Source: Nonomuraea jabiensis (GTDB lineage: Bacteria > Actinomycetota > Actinomycetes > Streptosporangiales > Streptosporangiaceae). From it: 64,000 nucleotides of DNA. Numbering within the stretch: position 1 is the first letter of the stretch; each line of letters opens with the position of its first letter. A model generated the notes under the pieces. That model had not been told where the DNA came from. It searched no databases and saw nothing but the letters and a program-made list of their open reading frames with translations. Positions 17,894-26,103 of this stretch are shown in pieces. Location of the stretch: positions 10,676,501 through 10,740,500 of the forward strand of contig NZ_JACHMB010000001.1 of NCBI RefSeq assembly GCF_014204795.1, in the 5' to 3' direction. A program made the position numbers and the translations under genes.

Positions 17894-19509
17894 TCGTCCA
17901 GCCAGGTGTCGTAGAAGTACGGCGACGGGTAGGCGGGCGTGAAGGCCAGGTCGCGGACCTTCTTCTGGTAGGCGACCGGGCGCGGGTCGTCGTAGAAGGG
18001 GATGGCGGGGACGAGTTCGAGCAGCCTGGACTGCGCCTGGTTGTACAGCTCGGCCGGGTCCGCGGTGCCTCTCGCCTTCTCCAGGAGGTCGTCGAGCTTG
18101 GAGTCGGACAGGCGGGCGACGTTCTGGCCGCGTCGCTTGTCGGTGGTGATGTTCTTGGAGGAGTACTGGATCCACAGCACGTCGGCCGTGTTCGTGGCCC
18201 ACAGGCCCGAGGTCAGGTCGTAGTCGCCCTTGATCGAGCGGTCCGTGAGCTCCTGCTCGGGCGGCGTCTGGATCTGGATGTCCAGGCCGATCTTCCTGGC
18301 CGCGGCCTGCGTCTGAACGGCGATCTGCATGCGCTGGGCCGGGAAGTTCGCCGCGATCGGGAAGTAGGCGGTCAGCCGCTTGCCGTCCTTGAGCCGGATG
18401 CCGTCCTTGTCCCTGGCCGTCCAGCCGGCCTCGTCGAGCAGCTTGCTCGCCTTGGCCGGGTCGTAGGCGATGGTGCCGGCCAGGCCCTGGGCGTAGCCGG
18501 GCGTGGAGGAGGTGACGAAGCCCTGGGCCACCTGGTACTGGCCGAAGGAGATGCCCTGGATGATGGACTCGCGGTCCACGGCGGCCAGCAGCGCCTGGCG
18601 CACCCGGATGTCGTCGAACGGCGGGCGCGAGGTGTTCAGCCAGAACGACATCGGGTGGCCGGGCCGGATCGCGGTGAGGAAACCGAGATCGGGGTTGGCC
18701 TTGACGTCCTCGACGTTCTGCGGCGGGGTGAAGTCGATGGCGTGCACCTCGCCGGCGGCCAGCGCGTTGTAGCGGGTCGCGTCCTCGGCCAGGAAGCGGA
18801 TCTCCAGCTTCGCCAAATAGGCGGGGCCGGTGTGCTTGGCGCTCTTCGGACCCCACTTGTAGTCGGGGTTGCGGTGGTAGGTGATGCTCTGGCCCTTGGT
18901 CCACTTGTCGAAGACGAACGGGCCGGAGCCGATCGGGTGCTCGCAGATGGTCTGCGGTGACTCCTTGATCTGCTTGGGGGAGATCATGCCGAGGTAGCCC
19001 TGGGCGAGGATGTCGAGGAAGGGCCGGTACGGCGAGCTCAGGTGCACTTCGAGCGTGTAGTCGTCCACGATCTTCGCGTCCTTGTAGGGCGCGATGTACG
19101 AGGCGGCCAGCGGTGACTTGGTCGCCGGGTCGCGCATGTGCTCGAAGTTGACCTTGAGGGCCTCGGCGTTCCAGACCGCCCCGTCATGAAATTTCACGCC
19201 CTGGCGGAGCTTGAACGTATAGGTCCTGCCGTCGTTGGAGATCTCCCAGCTGTCCGCCAGCCACGGCTGGATCGTCCCGTCCGCGTCGAACCACACCAGC
19301 GAGTCGGCCACCGGGACCGTGCTCACCGGGCCGTCGGAGCTGGCGTTGCCGTGCGGGTCGAGGCAGGGCGGCTCCTGCCCGTTCTCGCCCAGGATCAGGG
19401 TGCCGCCGGACTTGGGGGTGTTCGTGGTGCCGCCCGAGGTCCCGGCCGCGCTGCCGCATCCGGCGAGCAGCAGCGCGAGGGTGAGGACGGCGAGAGGGGT
19501 CTTGGTCAT
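17890..19509 (-). CDS. Solute-binding lipoprotein, SBP family 5 (second tandem copy)
   Basis: This 539-residue protein starts with a lipoprotein signal (LALLLAGCGS, lipidated Cys18) and continues with a complete family 5 binding fold (GGTLILGENGQEPPCLDPH, then LEVHLSSPYRPFLDIL). It would sit on the outer face of the membrane and deliver ligand to the adjacent permeases. It starts three bases after the stop of a very similar lipoprotein gene. The two share long runs such as ATKSPLAASYIAPYKDAK and IRFLAEDATRYNALAAGEV/LAGEV, so they come from a recent tandem duplication. Diverged ligand preference is possible. Confidence 0.88.
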   Translation of the reverse strand: MTKTPLAVLTLALLLAGCGSAAGTSGGTTNTPKSGGTLILGENGQEPPCLDPHGNASSDGPVSTVPVADSLVWFDADGTIQPWLADSWEISNDGRTYTFKLRQGVKFHDGAVWNAEALKVNFEHMRDPATKSPLAASYIAPYKDAKIVDDYTLEVHLSSPYRPFLDILAQGYLGMISPKQIKESPQTICEHPIGSGPFVFDKWTKGQSITYHRNPDYKWGPKSAKHTGPAYLAKLEIRFLAEDATRYNALAAGEVHAIDFTPPQNVEDVKANPDLGFLTAIRPGHPMSFWLNTSRPPFDDIRVRQALLAAVDRESIIQGISFGQYQVAQGFVTSSTPGYAQGLAGTIAYDPAKASKLLDEAGWTARDKDGIRLKDGKRLTAYFPIAANFPAQRMQIAVQTQAAARKIGLDIQIQTPPEQELTDRSIKGDYDLTSGLWATNTADVLWIQYSSKNITTDKRRGQNVARLSDSKLDDLLEKARGTADPAELYNQAQSRLLELVPAIPFYDDPRPVAYQKKVRDLAFTPAYPSPYFYDTWLDE

Positions 19510-19512
19510 GTG

Positions 19513-21126
19513 TCAGCTCACCCATGCGTCGTGGAAGGTGACGGCGCCGTAGGCGTAGTCCCAGGTCAGGCCGTGCACCCGCTTCTGTGAGGAGACGAGG
19601 CTGGGCCTGTTGTAGAGCGGGATGGCGGGCGCCAGTTCGAGCAGCCGGGCCTGCGCCCTGCCGTAGATTCCGGCCCGCTGGGCGGGGTCGGTGCTGGCCC
19701 TGGCCTCTTCGAGCAGCTTGTCGAGGTCGTCGTCGGAGAGCCTGGTGGTGTTCTGGCCGCGCCGCTCGGCGGTGGTGATGTTCTTGGAGGAGTACTGGAT
19801 CCACAGCACGTCGGCGGTGTTCGTGGTCCAGATGCCGACGGACACGTCGAAGTCGCCCTTGGCCGTGCGGTCGGACGAGATCTGCGCCGTGACGTTCTCG
19901 ATTTTGATTTCGATGCCCGCCTTGGCAGCGGCGGCCTGAGCCTGGACCAGGATCTGGGTGTTCTGCGGGTTCACGCCCGTGTCGAGGGCGACGGCGGTCA
20001 GGCGTTTGCCGTCCTTGAGGCGGATGCCGTCCTTGTCCTTCTGCGTCCAGCCCGCCTCGTCCAGCAGCTCGTTCACCCTGGCCGGGTCGTAGGCGATCTG
20101 CCCGCCCTGGGCGTGGTCGGGGGTGGAGGGGGTGACGAAGCCCGTGGCCACACTCCACTGTCCGAAGGAGACGCTGTCGATGATGGCCTTGCGGTCCACG
20201 GCCAGCGTGAGCGCCTGGCGTACCTTCTGGTCGCCGAACGGGGCGCGGCCGGTGTTGAGCCAGACCGAGAACGGGTGTCCCGGCCGGTCGATGGTGGCGA
20301 AGGCGAGGTCCGGGTTGGCTTTGACGTCCTCGACGCTGGCCGGCGGGGTGTTGTCGATCACATTGACCTCGCCGGCGAGCAGCGCGTTGTAGCGGGTCGC
20401 GTCCTCGGCCAGGAAGCGGATCTCCAGACCGTCCAGGTACGCGGGACCCGTGCGGCCGGTCGGCCCCCACGCGTAGCGGGGGTTCTTGCGGTAGGTGATG
20501 CTCTGCCCCTTGGCCCACTTGCCGAAGACGAACGGGCCGGAGCCGATCGGGTGCTCGCAGGTGCTCGCCGGGTCCTCCTTGAGCTGCTTGGGCGAGATCA
20601 TGGCCAGGTACGACTGCGCGAGCACGTTCAGGAACGCCGAGTACGGCGAGCTCAGGCGCACTTCCAACGTGTGCTCGTCCACGACCTTCGCGTCCTTGTA
20701 GGGCGCGATGTACGAGGCGGCCAGCGGCGACTTGGTCGCCGGGTCGCGCATGTGCTCCAGGTTGAGCTTCAGCGCCTCGGCGTTCCAGGCCGACCCGTCG
20801 TGGAACGTCACGCCGTTCCGGAGAGTGAAGGTGTAGGTCAGGCCGTCGTCGGAGATCTTCCAGGCGGAGGCCAGCCAGGGCTTCAGGTTGCCCTCGGCGT
20901 CCTGCCACAGCAGGGAGTCGAAGATCGGGCGGCTCACGACCGTGGTGTTCGTGGTGGACAGCTGGTGGGGGTCGAGGCAGGCGGGCTCGTCGCCGTTCTC
21001 CCCGAGCACGAGCGTGCCTCCGGACTGCGGGCCGGCGTCGCCGACGACCGGTTGCGGCGTGGTGTCAGCGCCGCAACCGGCCAGCAGCAGGGCCGTGACG
21101 AGCAGCATTGTGAAGCGGGTCAGCAT
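19513..21126 (-). CDS. Solute-binding lipoprotein, SBP family 5 (first tandem copy)
   Basis: The protein has 537 residues with a lipoprotein signal (LLLAGCGAD, Cys18). I chose the ATG at 21126, preceded by an AGGA ribosome site, over an upstream ATG that would add 11 residues before the signal. The fold and ligand-site segments match the next gene closely. It is the promoter-proximal gene of a minus-strand transporter and oxygenase operon reaching to 12055. The divergent promoter at 21127-21209 separates it from a second set of sulfur-type oxygenases, so its ligand is probably an organosulfur compound or a sulfonate. Confidence 0.87.
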   Translation of the reverse strand: MLTRFTMLLVTALLLAGCGADTTPQPVVGDAGPQSGGTLVLGENGDEPACLDPHQLSTTNTTVVSRPIFDSLLWQDAEGNLKPWLASAWKISDDGLTYTFTLRNGVTFHDGSAWNAEALKLNLEHMRDPATKSPLAASYIAPYKDAKVVDEHTLEVRLSSPYSAFLNVLAQSYLAMISPKQLKEDPASTCEHPIGSGPFVFGKWAKGQSITYRKNPRYAWGPTGRTGPAYLDGLEIRFLAEDATRYNALLAGEVNVIDNTPPASVEDVKANPDLAFATIDRPGHPFSVWLNTGRAPFGDQKVRQALTLAVDRKAIIDSVSFGQWSVATGFVTPSTPDHAQGGQIAYDPARVNELLDEAGWTQKDKDGIRLKDGKRLTAVALDTGVNPQNTQILVQAQAAAAKAGIEIKIENVTAQISSDRTAKGDFDVSVGIWTTNTADVLWIQYSSKNITTAERRGQNTTRLSDDDLDKLLEEARASTDPAQRAGIYGRAQARLLELAPAIPLYNRPSLVSSQKRVHGLTWDYAYGAVTFHDAWVS

Positions 21127-21209
21127 GGGAGTCCTTAAACAGATATTGCCTACCTGCATTGCAGGGATTACGGTGAACCATAACGTAACACGCAGAACGG
21201 ACGAAACAC
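21127..21209. promoter_or_regulatory. Divergent promoter with CCTGC-ATT-GCAGG palindrome
   Basis: This 83-base gap drives both arms of the sulfur-type locus. A perfect inverted repeat CCTGC (21153-21157) / GCAGG (21161-21165) lies in the middle. Flanking AT-rich stretches (CAATAT on the minus strand, TAACGT at 21181 on the plus strand) could be the two -10 regions, which places the palindrome where a regulator could control both directions. The binding protein is unknown. Confidence 0.5.
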
Positions 21210-22391
21210 ATGACCCACGTGATCGCCGGCGACGCCGCGGCGCTTGCGGCGGCGCGCGAGCTCGCCGCCGGGTTCGCGGCCGAGGCGGCGGCCCGCGACG
21301 CCGAGCGCCGCCTGCCGGAGCCCGAGCTCGACAGGCTGTCGGCCAGCGGTCTGCTCGCCATCACCGTGCCGCGCGCGTACGGCGGTGCCGACGTGAGCGC
21401 GCGCACCCTCGCCGAGGTGTTCCGGCTGCTGGCCGCGGCCGACCCGAACCTCGCGCAGATCCCGCACAGCCACTTCGTCTACGTCAACGTCCTGCGGCAG
21501 CAGGGCACGGACATGCAGCGCAAGTTCTTCTTCGGCGAGGTGCTGGACGGCAGACGCTTCGGCAACGCGCAGTCCGAGGCGGGCACCAAGCACGTCCAGG
21601 ACTACCGGACCTCGCTGACCGCCGCCCCCGCAGGGGGCTTCCTGCTGAACGGCATCAAGCACTACAGCACGGGCGCGCTGTTCGCGCACTGGATCCCGGT
21701 GCTGGCACGGCGGGAGGACCGAACGCTGCACGTGGCGTACGTGCCGCGAGACGCCCCCGGCCTGACCGTCGTGGACGACTGGGACGGCATGGGCCAGCGC
21801 ACCACCGCCAGCGGCACGGTCCGGCTGGAGGACGTGCACGTGCCCGAGGACCGGGTGGTGCCGCACCACCTCACGTTCACCGGTCCGCAGCTCCACGGGG
21901 CGTACGCCCAGCTCCTGCACGCCGCGATCGACGTGGGCATCGCAGGCGGAGCGCTGGAGGAGGCGCTGGAGTTCGTCCGGACCAAGGCCAGGCCGTGGTT
22001 CGAGAGCGGTCAGGACCGCGCGGCCGACGATCCGCTCGTCATCCAGCGAGCCGGCGAGCTTGTCGTCAAGGTACGCGCCGCCGAGGCACTGCTCGACCGG
22101 GCCGCACAGGCCGTGGACGCCGCCCGGGACGACCTGACCGACGAGACGGCCGCCGCCGCCTCCATCGCCGTGGCCGCGGCCAAGGCGTTCGCCGACCCGG
22201 TGGCGGTGGAGCTGGGCGGCGCGATCTTCGAGCTGGGCGGCACCCGGTCCAGCCTCGACGGGCTCAACCTGCACCGCCACTGGCGCAACGCCCGCACCCA
22301 TACCCTGCACGACCCGGCCCGCTGGAAGATCCAGCACATCGGCCGCTACGTGCTCAACGGCCAGCTTCCGCCCCGGCACGGCCTGCTCTAG
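21210..22391 (+). CDS. SfnB-like acyl-CoA-dehydrogenase-fold monooxygenase (second copy)
   Basis: The protein has 393 residues and the same family as the product of 13416-14594: LAQIPHSHFVYVNVLRQQGT near residue 85, FLLNGIKHYSTGALFAHW, VDDWDGMGQRTTASGTVR, and the C-terminal LHRHWRNARTHTLHDPARWK. It is the first gene of the rightward arm, followed after 8 bases by an SsuD-type monooxygenase. SfnB-type enzymes are linked to growth on dimethyl sulfone and other organosulfur sources. It needs reduced flavin, which the SsuE-like reductase at 24717 could supply. Confidence 0.82.
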   Translation: MTHVIAGDAAALAAARELAAGFAAEAAARDAERRLPEPELDRLSASGLLAITVPRAYGGADVSARTLAEVFRLLAAADPNLAQIPHSHFVYVNVLRQQGTDMQRKFFFGEVLDGRRFGNAQSEAGTKHVQDYRTSLTAAPAGGFLLNGIKHYSTGALFAHWIPVLARREDRTLHVAYVPRDAPGLTVVDDWDGMGQRTTASGTVRLEDVHVPEDRVVPHHLTFTGPQLHGAYAQLLHAAIDVGIAGGALEEALEFVRTKARPWFESGQDRAADDPLVIQRAGELVVKVRAAEALLDRAAQAVDAARDDLTDETAAAASIAVAAAKAFADPVAVELGGAIFELGGTRSSLDGLNLHRHWRNARTHTLHDPARWKIQHIGRYVLNGQLPPRHGLL

Positions 22392-22399
22392 GAGAGACG

Positions 22400-23554
22400 A
22401 TGACTTTGACGTTCCACTGGTTCCTGCCCACGTACGGCGACAGCCGCGACGTCGTGGGCGGTGGCCACGGGCTCCCGGCGGGCGCGGCGTCCGGCGCCCG
22501 CCCCGCGACCCTGTCCTACCTGCGCCAGATCGTGCACGCGGCCGAACAGGTCGGCTTCGTCGGCGCGCTGACGCCCACCGGCGCGTGGTGCGAGGACGCG
22601 TGGCTGACCACCGCGATGCTGGCCGACACCACCGAGCGGCTGAAGTTCCTGGTGGCCTTCCGTCCCGGCCTGGTCTCCCCCACGCTCGCCGCGCAGATGG
22701 CGGCCACCTTCCAGTGGCACTCGCGGGGGCGGCTGCTGCTGAACGTGGTGACGGGCGGGGAGAGCCACGAGCAGCGCGCGTACGGCGACTTCCTGGACAA
22801 GGACGCCCGCTACGCGCGTACCGACGAGTTCCTGCAGGTGGTACGGGCGCTGTGGCAGGGCGAGACGGTGAGCCTGTCCGGTGATCATCTCCAGGTCGAG
22901 GACGCCCGGCTCAACCGGCTGCCCGATCCGGTGCCCGACGTGTACTTCGGCGGCTCCTCTCCCGCCGCGGGCCGGGTGGCCGCGCGGCACGTGGACGCCT
23001 ACCTCACCTGGGGCGAGCCGCCGGACGCCGTGGCCCGGAAGATCGCGTGGGTGAACGGGCTGGCCGCCGCCGAGGGCCGCACGCTCAGGCACGGCATCAG
23101 GCTGCACGTCATCACCCGCGACACCAGCGAGCAGGCGTGGGCGCAGGCGCGCAGGCTGCTCGACGGCATCGACCAGGCGACTCTGGAGAAGGTGCAGGCC
23201 GGCCTGGGCCGCAGCGAGTCCGAGGGGCAGAAGCGCATGCTCGCCCTGCACGGCGGCAGGCGCGACGACCTGGAGATCTACCCGAACCTGTGGGCGGGCG
23301 TCGGCCTGGTGCGCGGCGGGGCGGGCACGGCGCTGGTCGGCAGCCACGCCGAGGTCGCCGACCGCATCGAGGAGTACCACCGGCTCGGGCTCACCGAGTT
23401 CGTGCTGTCCGGTTATCCGCACCTGGAGGAGGCGTACTGGTTCGGCGAAGGCGTCCTTCCCCTACTGCGCGAGCGCGGCCTGTGGCGGCATCCCGCGGAG
23501 CCGGCGTCCGCCGGACCTGCCTCGATCCCGTTCGCCACGGCGGGAGCCCAGTGA
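22400..23554 (+). CDS. ssuD: Alkanesulfonate monooxygenase, SsuD type
   Basis: This 384-residue luciferase-like enzyme is close to the 380 residues of SsuD. The reactive cysteine region reads TGAWCEDAW (Cys64; TGRSCEDSW at Cys54 in the E. coli enzyme), and IRLHVITRDT matches the conserved Arg/His strand. The reaction is oxygenolytic cleavage of alkanesulfonates to an aldehyde and sulfite with FMNH2. The ATG follows a GGAGAG ribosome site. Its stop overlaps the next start (GTGA). The specific sulfonate cannot be predicted, and the enzyme may act on a related organosulfur compound. Confidence 0.85.
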   Translation: MTLTFHWFLPTYGDSRDVVGGGHGLPAGAASGARPATLSYLRQIVHAAEQVGFVGALTPTGAWCEDAWLTTAMLADTTERLKFLVAFRPGLVSPTLAAQMAATFQWHSRGRLLLNVVTGGESHEQRAYGDFLDKDARYARTDEFLQVVRALWQGETVSLSGDHLQVEDARLNRLPDPVPDVYFGGSSPAAGRVAARHVDAYLTWGEPPDAVARKIAWVNGLAAAEGRTLRHGIRLHVITRDTSEQAWAQARRLLDGIDQATLEKVQAGLGRSESEGQKRMLALHGGRRDDLEIYPNLWAGVGLVRGGAGTALVGSHAEVADRIEEYHRLGLTEFVLSGYPHLEEAYWFGEGVLPLLRERGLWRHPAEPASAGPASIPFATAGAQ

Positions 23555-24702
23555 GCACGCTGACGGAGCTGCGGCAGCGCGCCGCCGAGCTGCTTCCCGA
23601 GCTGGCGGCCGGGGCCGGGCAGCGGGAGCTCGCCCGAGAGCTCCCGCAGGGTGAGATCCGCGCCCTGGCCGCCGCGGGCCTGCTCACCTTCCGCATTCCC
23701 GCCTCGTACGGCGGAGGCGGCTCCAGCGTGGCCGAGGTGTTCGACTTCCTCATCTCCCTGGCCGCCGCCGACTCCAACATCGCCCAGGCGGTCCGCCCCG
23801 GCTTCGGCCGGGTCGAGCACCTGCTCACCACCTCCGAGCAGGAACGCGAACGCTGGTTCCCGCGCTTCCTGGCCGGGGACGTGTTCGGCAACGCGGGCTG
23901 GGAGATCGGCGGCGCCAGCGGGGAGGTGCGCACCCGCATCGACCGCGACGGCGTCGTGAACGGCAGCAAGTACTACAGCACAGGCGCGCTGTACGCGGAC
24001 TGGGTCAGCGCGTCCGCCGTGGACGACTCCGGCGAGCGGGTGTTCTTCACGCTGCCGCGCGACCGGGAGGGGTTGGAACTCCTCGACGACTTCGACGGGA
24101 TCGGGCAGCGGCTCACGGCCAGCGGCACGACCCGGCTGAACGGGGTCAAGGTGCTGCAGGACGAGATCGCCGAACGTCCCGGGAACGGCGCCCGCTCCCC
24201 CGTCAGCGCGTTCATGCAGCTCTACCTGGCCGCCGTGCTCGCCGGGATCGCGCGGGGCGCCCTGACCGACGCCGTCGCCTTCACCCGCGAGCGCGCCCGC
24301 CCGATCCAGCACAGCGGCGCCGCCCGCTCCGTGGACGACCCGTACGTGCGCCACGCCGTCGGCGAGATCGCCGCCCGCGCCTACGCCGCCGAATCCGCGG
24401 TCCTGCGGGCCGCCGCCACGATCGACCGGGCCTGGGGCGGCGACCTGGAGCCCGGCCTGCTCACAGACGCGGCCGTCGAGGTGGCCCAGGCGCAGTTCGT
24501 CGCCGCGGAGTCGGCGCTGAAGGCCGCCGAGCTGCTGTTCGACGTGGGCGGCGGCTCCGCGGTCGCGCGCCGCCACAACCTCGACCGGCACTGGCGCAAC
24601 GCCAGGACCGTCGCCAACCACAACCCCCGCGCCTGGAAGGCCGCCGTGGTCGGCGCCTACCACCTCACCGGCACGCAGCCGCCGCTGAACGGCCTGTTCT
24701 GA
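23551..24702 (+). CDS. DszC-like acyl-CoA-dehydrogenase-fold monooxygenase
   Basis: The protein has 383 residues with the acyl-CoA dehydrogenase fold: FRIPASYGGGG, FGNAGWEIGGASGEV, NGSKYYSTGALYADW, and the C-terminal NLDRHWRNARTVANHNPRAW. The N-terminal SNIAQAVRPGFGRVEHLL distinguishes it from the two SfnB-like copies and is nearer to DszC-type enzymes. It starts at a GTG overlapping the SsuD stop and is followed 14 bases later by the flavin reductase gene, so the two are probably made together. A flavin-dependent S-oxidation is the best inference. Confidence 0.8.
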   Translation: MSTLTELRQRAAELLPELAAGAGQRELARELPQGEIRALAAAGLLTFRIPASYGGGGSSVAEVFDFLISLAAADSNIAQAVRPGFGRVEHLLTTSEQERERWFPRFLAGDVFGNAGWEIGGASGEVRTRIDRDGVVNGSKYYSTGALYADWVSASAVDDSGERVFFTLPRDREGLELLDDFDGIGQRLTASGTTRLNGVKVLQDEIAERPGNGARSPVSAFMQLYLAAVLAGIARGALTDAVAFTRERARPIQHSGAARSVDDPYVRHAVGEIAARAYAAESAVLRAAATIDRAWGGDLEPGLLTDAAVEVAQAQFVAAESALKAAELLFDVGGGSAVARRHNLDRHWRNARTVANHNPRAWKAAVVGAYHLTGTQPPLNGLF

Positions 24703-24716
24703 AAGGGATCTCCGTC

Positions 24717-25223
24717 ATGACCCCCGTGCTTCTGATTTCGGGCAGCCCGTCCGCGACCTCCCGCACCGGACGACTCCTCGACCACGTGGCCGAGCTCCTG
24801 GACGGCGCGGTCTCCCTGCTCCACCTACGCGACCTGCCCGCCGAGCCGCTCCTGCTCGGCCGCGACCATCCGGACATCGTGGCGGCGGAGCGCTCCGTGG
24901 CCGAAGCCGACGTGATCGTCCTGGCCACGCCCATCTACAAGGCCGCCTACACCGGCCTGGTCAAGGCCTTCCTCGACGGGCTGCCGCAGAAGGCGTTCGC
25001 CGGCAAGACCGTGGTGCCCATCGCCACCGGGGGCACGCAGGCGCATCTGCTGGCGGTGGACTACGCCCTGCGGCCGGTGCTCAGCGTGCTGGGGGCGCGG
25101 CACGTGACGCGGGGGCTGTTCGTGCTGGACACGCAGATCACCCCGCTGGCCGAGGAGCTGCGGCCCCGGCTTCGCGAGCTGGCCGACGAGGTGAACGCGG
25201 TCCCGCTGCGCGCGGTCGCCTGA
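24717..25223 (+). CDS. ssuE: NAD(P)H-dependent FMN reductase, SsuE type
   Basis: This 168-residue flavodoxin-like protein has the phosphate-binding loop at its start (ISGSPSATSRTG), the flavin-contact motif ATPIYKAAYTGLVKAFLD and the second site ATGGTQAHLLAVDYALRP, split here as ATGGTQAHLL and AVDYALRP. SsuE enzymes reduce FMN with NADPH for SsuD and related monooxygenases. As the last gene of the rightward arm, it can serve all the flavin-dependent enzymes of this locus. The start has a GAAAGGGA ribosome site. Confidence 0.9.
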   Translation: MTPVLLISGSPSATSRTGRLLDHVAELLDGAVSLLHLRDLPAEPLLLGRDHPDIVAAERSVAEADVIVLATPIYKAAYTGLVKAFLDGLPQKAFAGKTVVPIATGGTQAHLLAVDYALRPVLSVLGARHVTRGLFVLDTQITPLAEELRPRLRELADEVNAVPLRAVA

Positions 25224-25232
25224 CGCCGTTCG

Positions 25233-25532
25233 TCACCCGGGATCTCGGGCGAGGGGCAGCGAGCCCTGGGCCAGGCCGAGCGGCGTCAGCTCGTAGTCGA
25301 CGCGAGGCGGCACCTCGGCGTAGACGCTGCGCGTGACCAGCCCATCGCGTTCGAGCAGGCGCAGGGTGGCGGTCAGCATGCGCTGGCTGATACCGGGAAC
25401 GGCGCGCCTGAGCTCGTTGGAGCGGCGCGGGCCGGCTCCGACCTCGTTGACGACCGGCAGGGTCCACTTGTTCCCCACACGGTTCAGGACGTCGCGGACC
25501 TGGCAGGTCATCTCGTCGCGCGCCTTGAGCAC
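25233..25532 (-). CDS. HxlR-family transcriptional regulator
   Basis: This 99-residue winged-helix protein has the HxlR pattern: a CQVRDVLNRVGNKWTLPVV start, RRSNELRRAVPGISQRMLTATLR as recognition region (split RRSNELRRAVPG and ISQRMLTATLR), then ERDGLVTRSVYAEVPPRVDY and ELTPLG. The usual C-terminal helix (about 15-20 residues) is replaced by a short tail, so the 3' end may have been altered. It converges on the SsuE gene with 9 bases between stops and could regulate the sulfur genes or its divergent neighbour. Confidence 0.8.
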   Translation of the reverse strand: MLKARDEMTCQVRDVLNRVGNKWTLPVVNEVGAGPRRSNELRRAVPGISQRMLTATLRLLERDGLVTRSVYAEVPPRVDYELTPLGLAQGSLPLARDPG

Positions 25533-25549
25533 GGAGCTCGCGCCGCATC

Positions 25550-26074
25550 GTGCACGTCGTGGACAGCGTCGCCGAGGCCCGCGAGCTCGTCACCGGACTG
25601 ATCCCCGGCGACGAGAGCGTCTTCACCACCTCCAGCGAGACTCTCCGGCTGTCCGGCATCGCCGCCGACCTCGACGAGTCGGGCCGGTTCGCCTCCGTCC
25701 GGGCCGCAGCCGAGGACCCCAAGGGAGACGTGCAGGCTGTCATCCGCCTCGGCGCCACGGCCGAGTACGTCGTGGGCAGCGTGCACGCGGTGACGGAGGA
25801 GGGCCGCCTGGTCATCGCCTCGGCCAGCGGCAGCCGGCTCGCGCCGTACGCGTCGGGGGCACGCAAGGTCGTCTGGGTGGCCGGCGCCCAGAAGGTGGTG
25901 CCGGACCTGGAGACGGCACTGCGGCGGGTCCGCTCCTACAGCCTGCCGCGCGAGCACCGGCGCCTCCAGGAGTTCGGACAGTCATCGTTCATCGGCAAGA
26001 TCCTCATCGTGGAGCGCGAGGCCCTGCCGGAGCGGGCCACGGTCGTGCTCGTGCGTGAGCCGATCGCGTTCTGA
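25550..26074 (+). CDS. LUD-domain (LutC/YkgG-like) protein
   Basis: The protein has 174 residues, most of it one LUD domain: FTTSSETLRLSGI, ATAEYVVGSVHAVTEEGRLV, SGSRLAPYASGARKVVWV and a C-terminal HRRLQEFGQSSFIGKILIVE. LUD proteins occur in lactate-utilisation complexes and as stand-alone proteins of unknown role. Family members usually carry 20-50 more residues at the N-terminus; here only 17 bases separate its GTG from the divergent HxlR start, so the front may have been lost in a rearrangement. A stop lies eight codons upstream in frame. Confidence 0.7.
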   Translation: MHVVDSVAEARELVTGLIPGDESVFTTSSETLRLSGIAADLDESGRFASVRAAAEDPKGDVQAVIRLGATAEYVVGSVHAVTEEGRLVIASASGSRLAPYASGARKVVWVAGAQKVVPDLETALRRVRSYSLPREHRRLQEFGQSSFIGKILIVEREALPERATVVLVREPIAF

Positions 26075-26103
26075 GCGACCCCCGGCTGATCCCAGGGCGA
26101 TCG

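Noticed and set aside
20888-22399. Long plus-strand frame running into the SsuD gene
   Set aside because: It overlaps the well-supported SfnB-like gene in another frame and lacks protein-like composition; SsuD starts at 22400.
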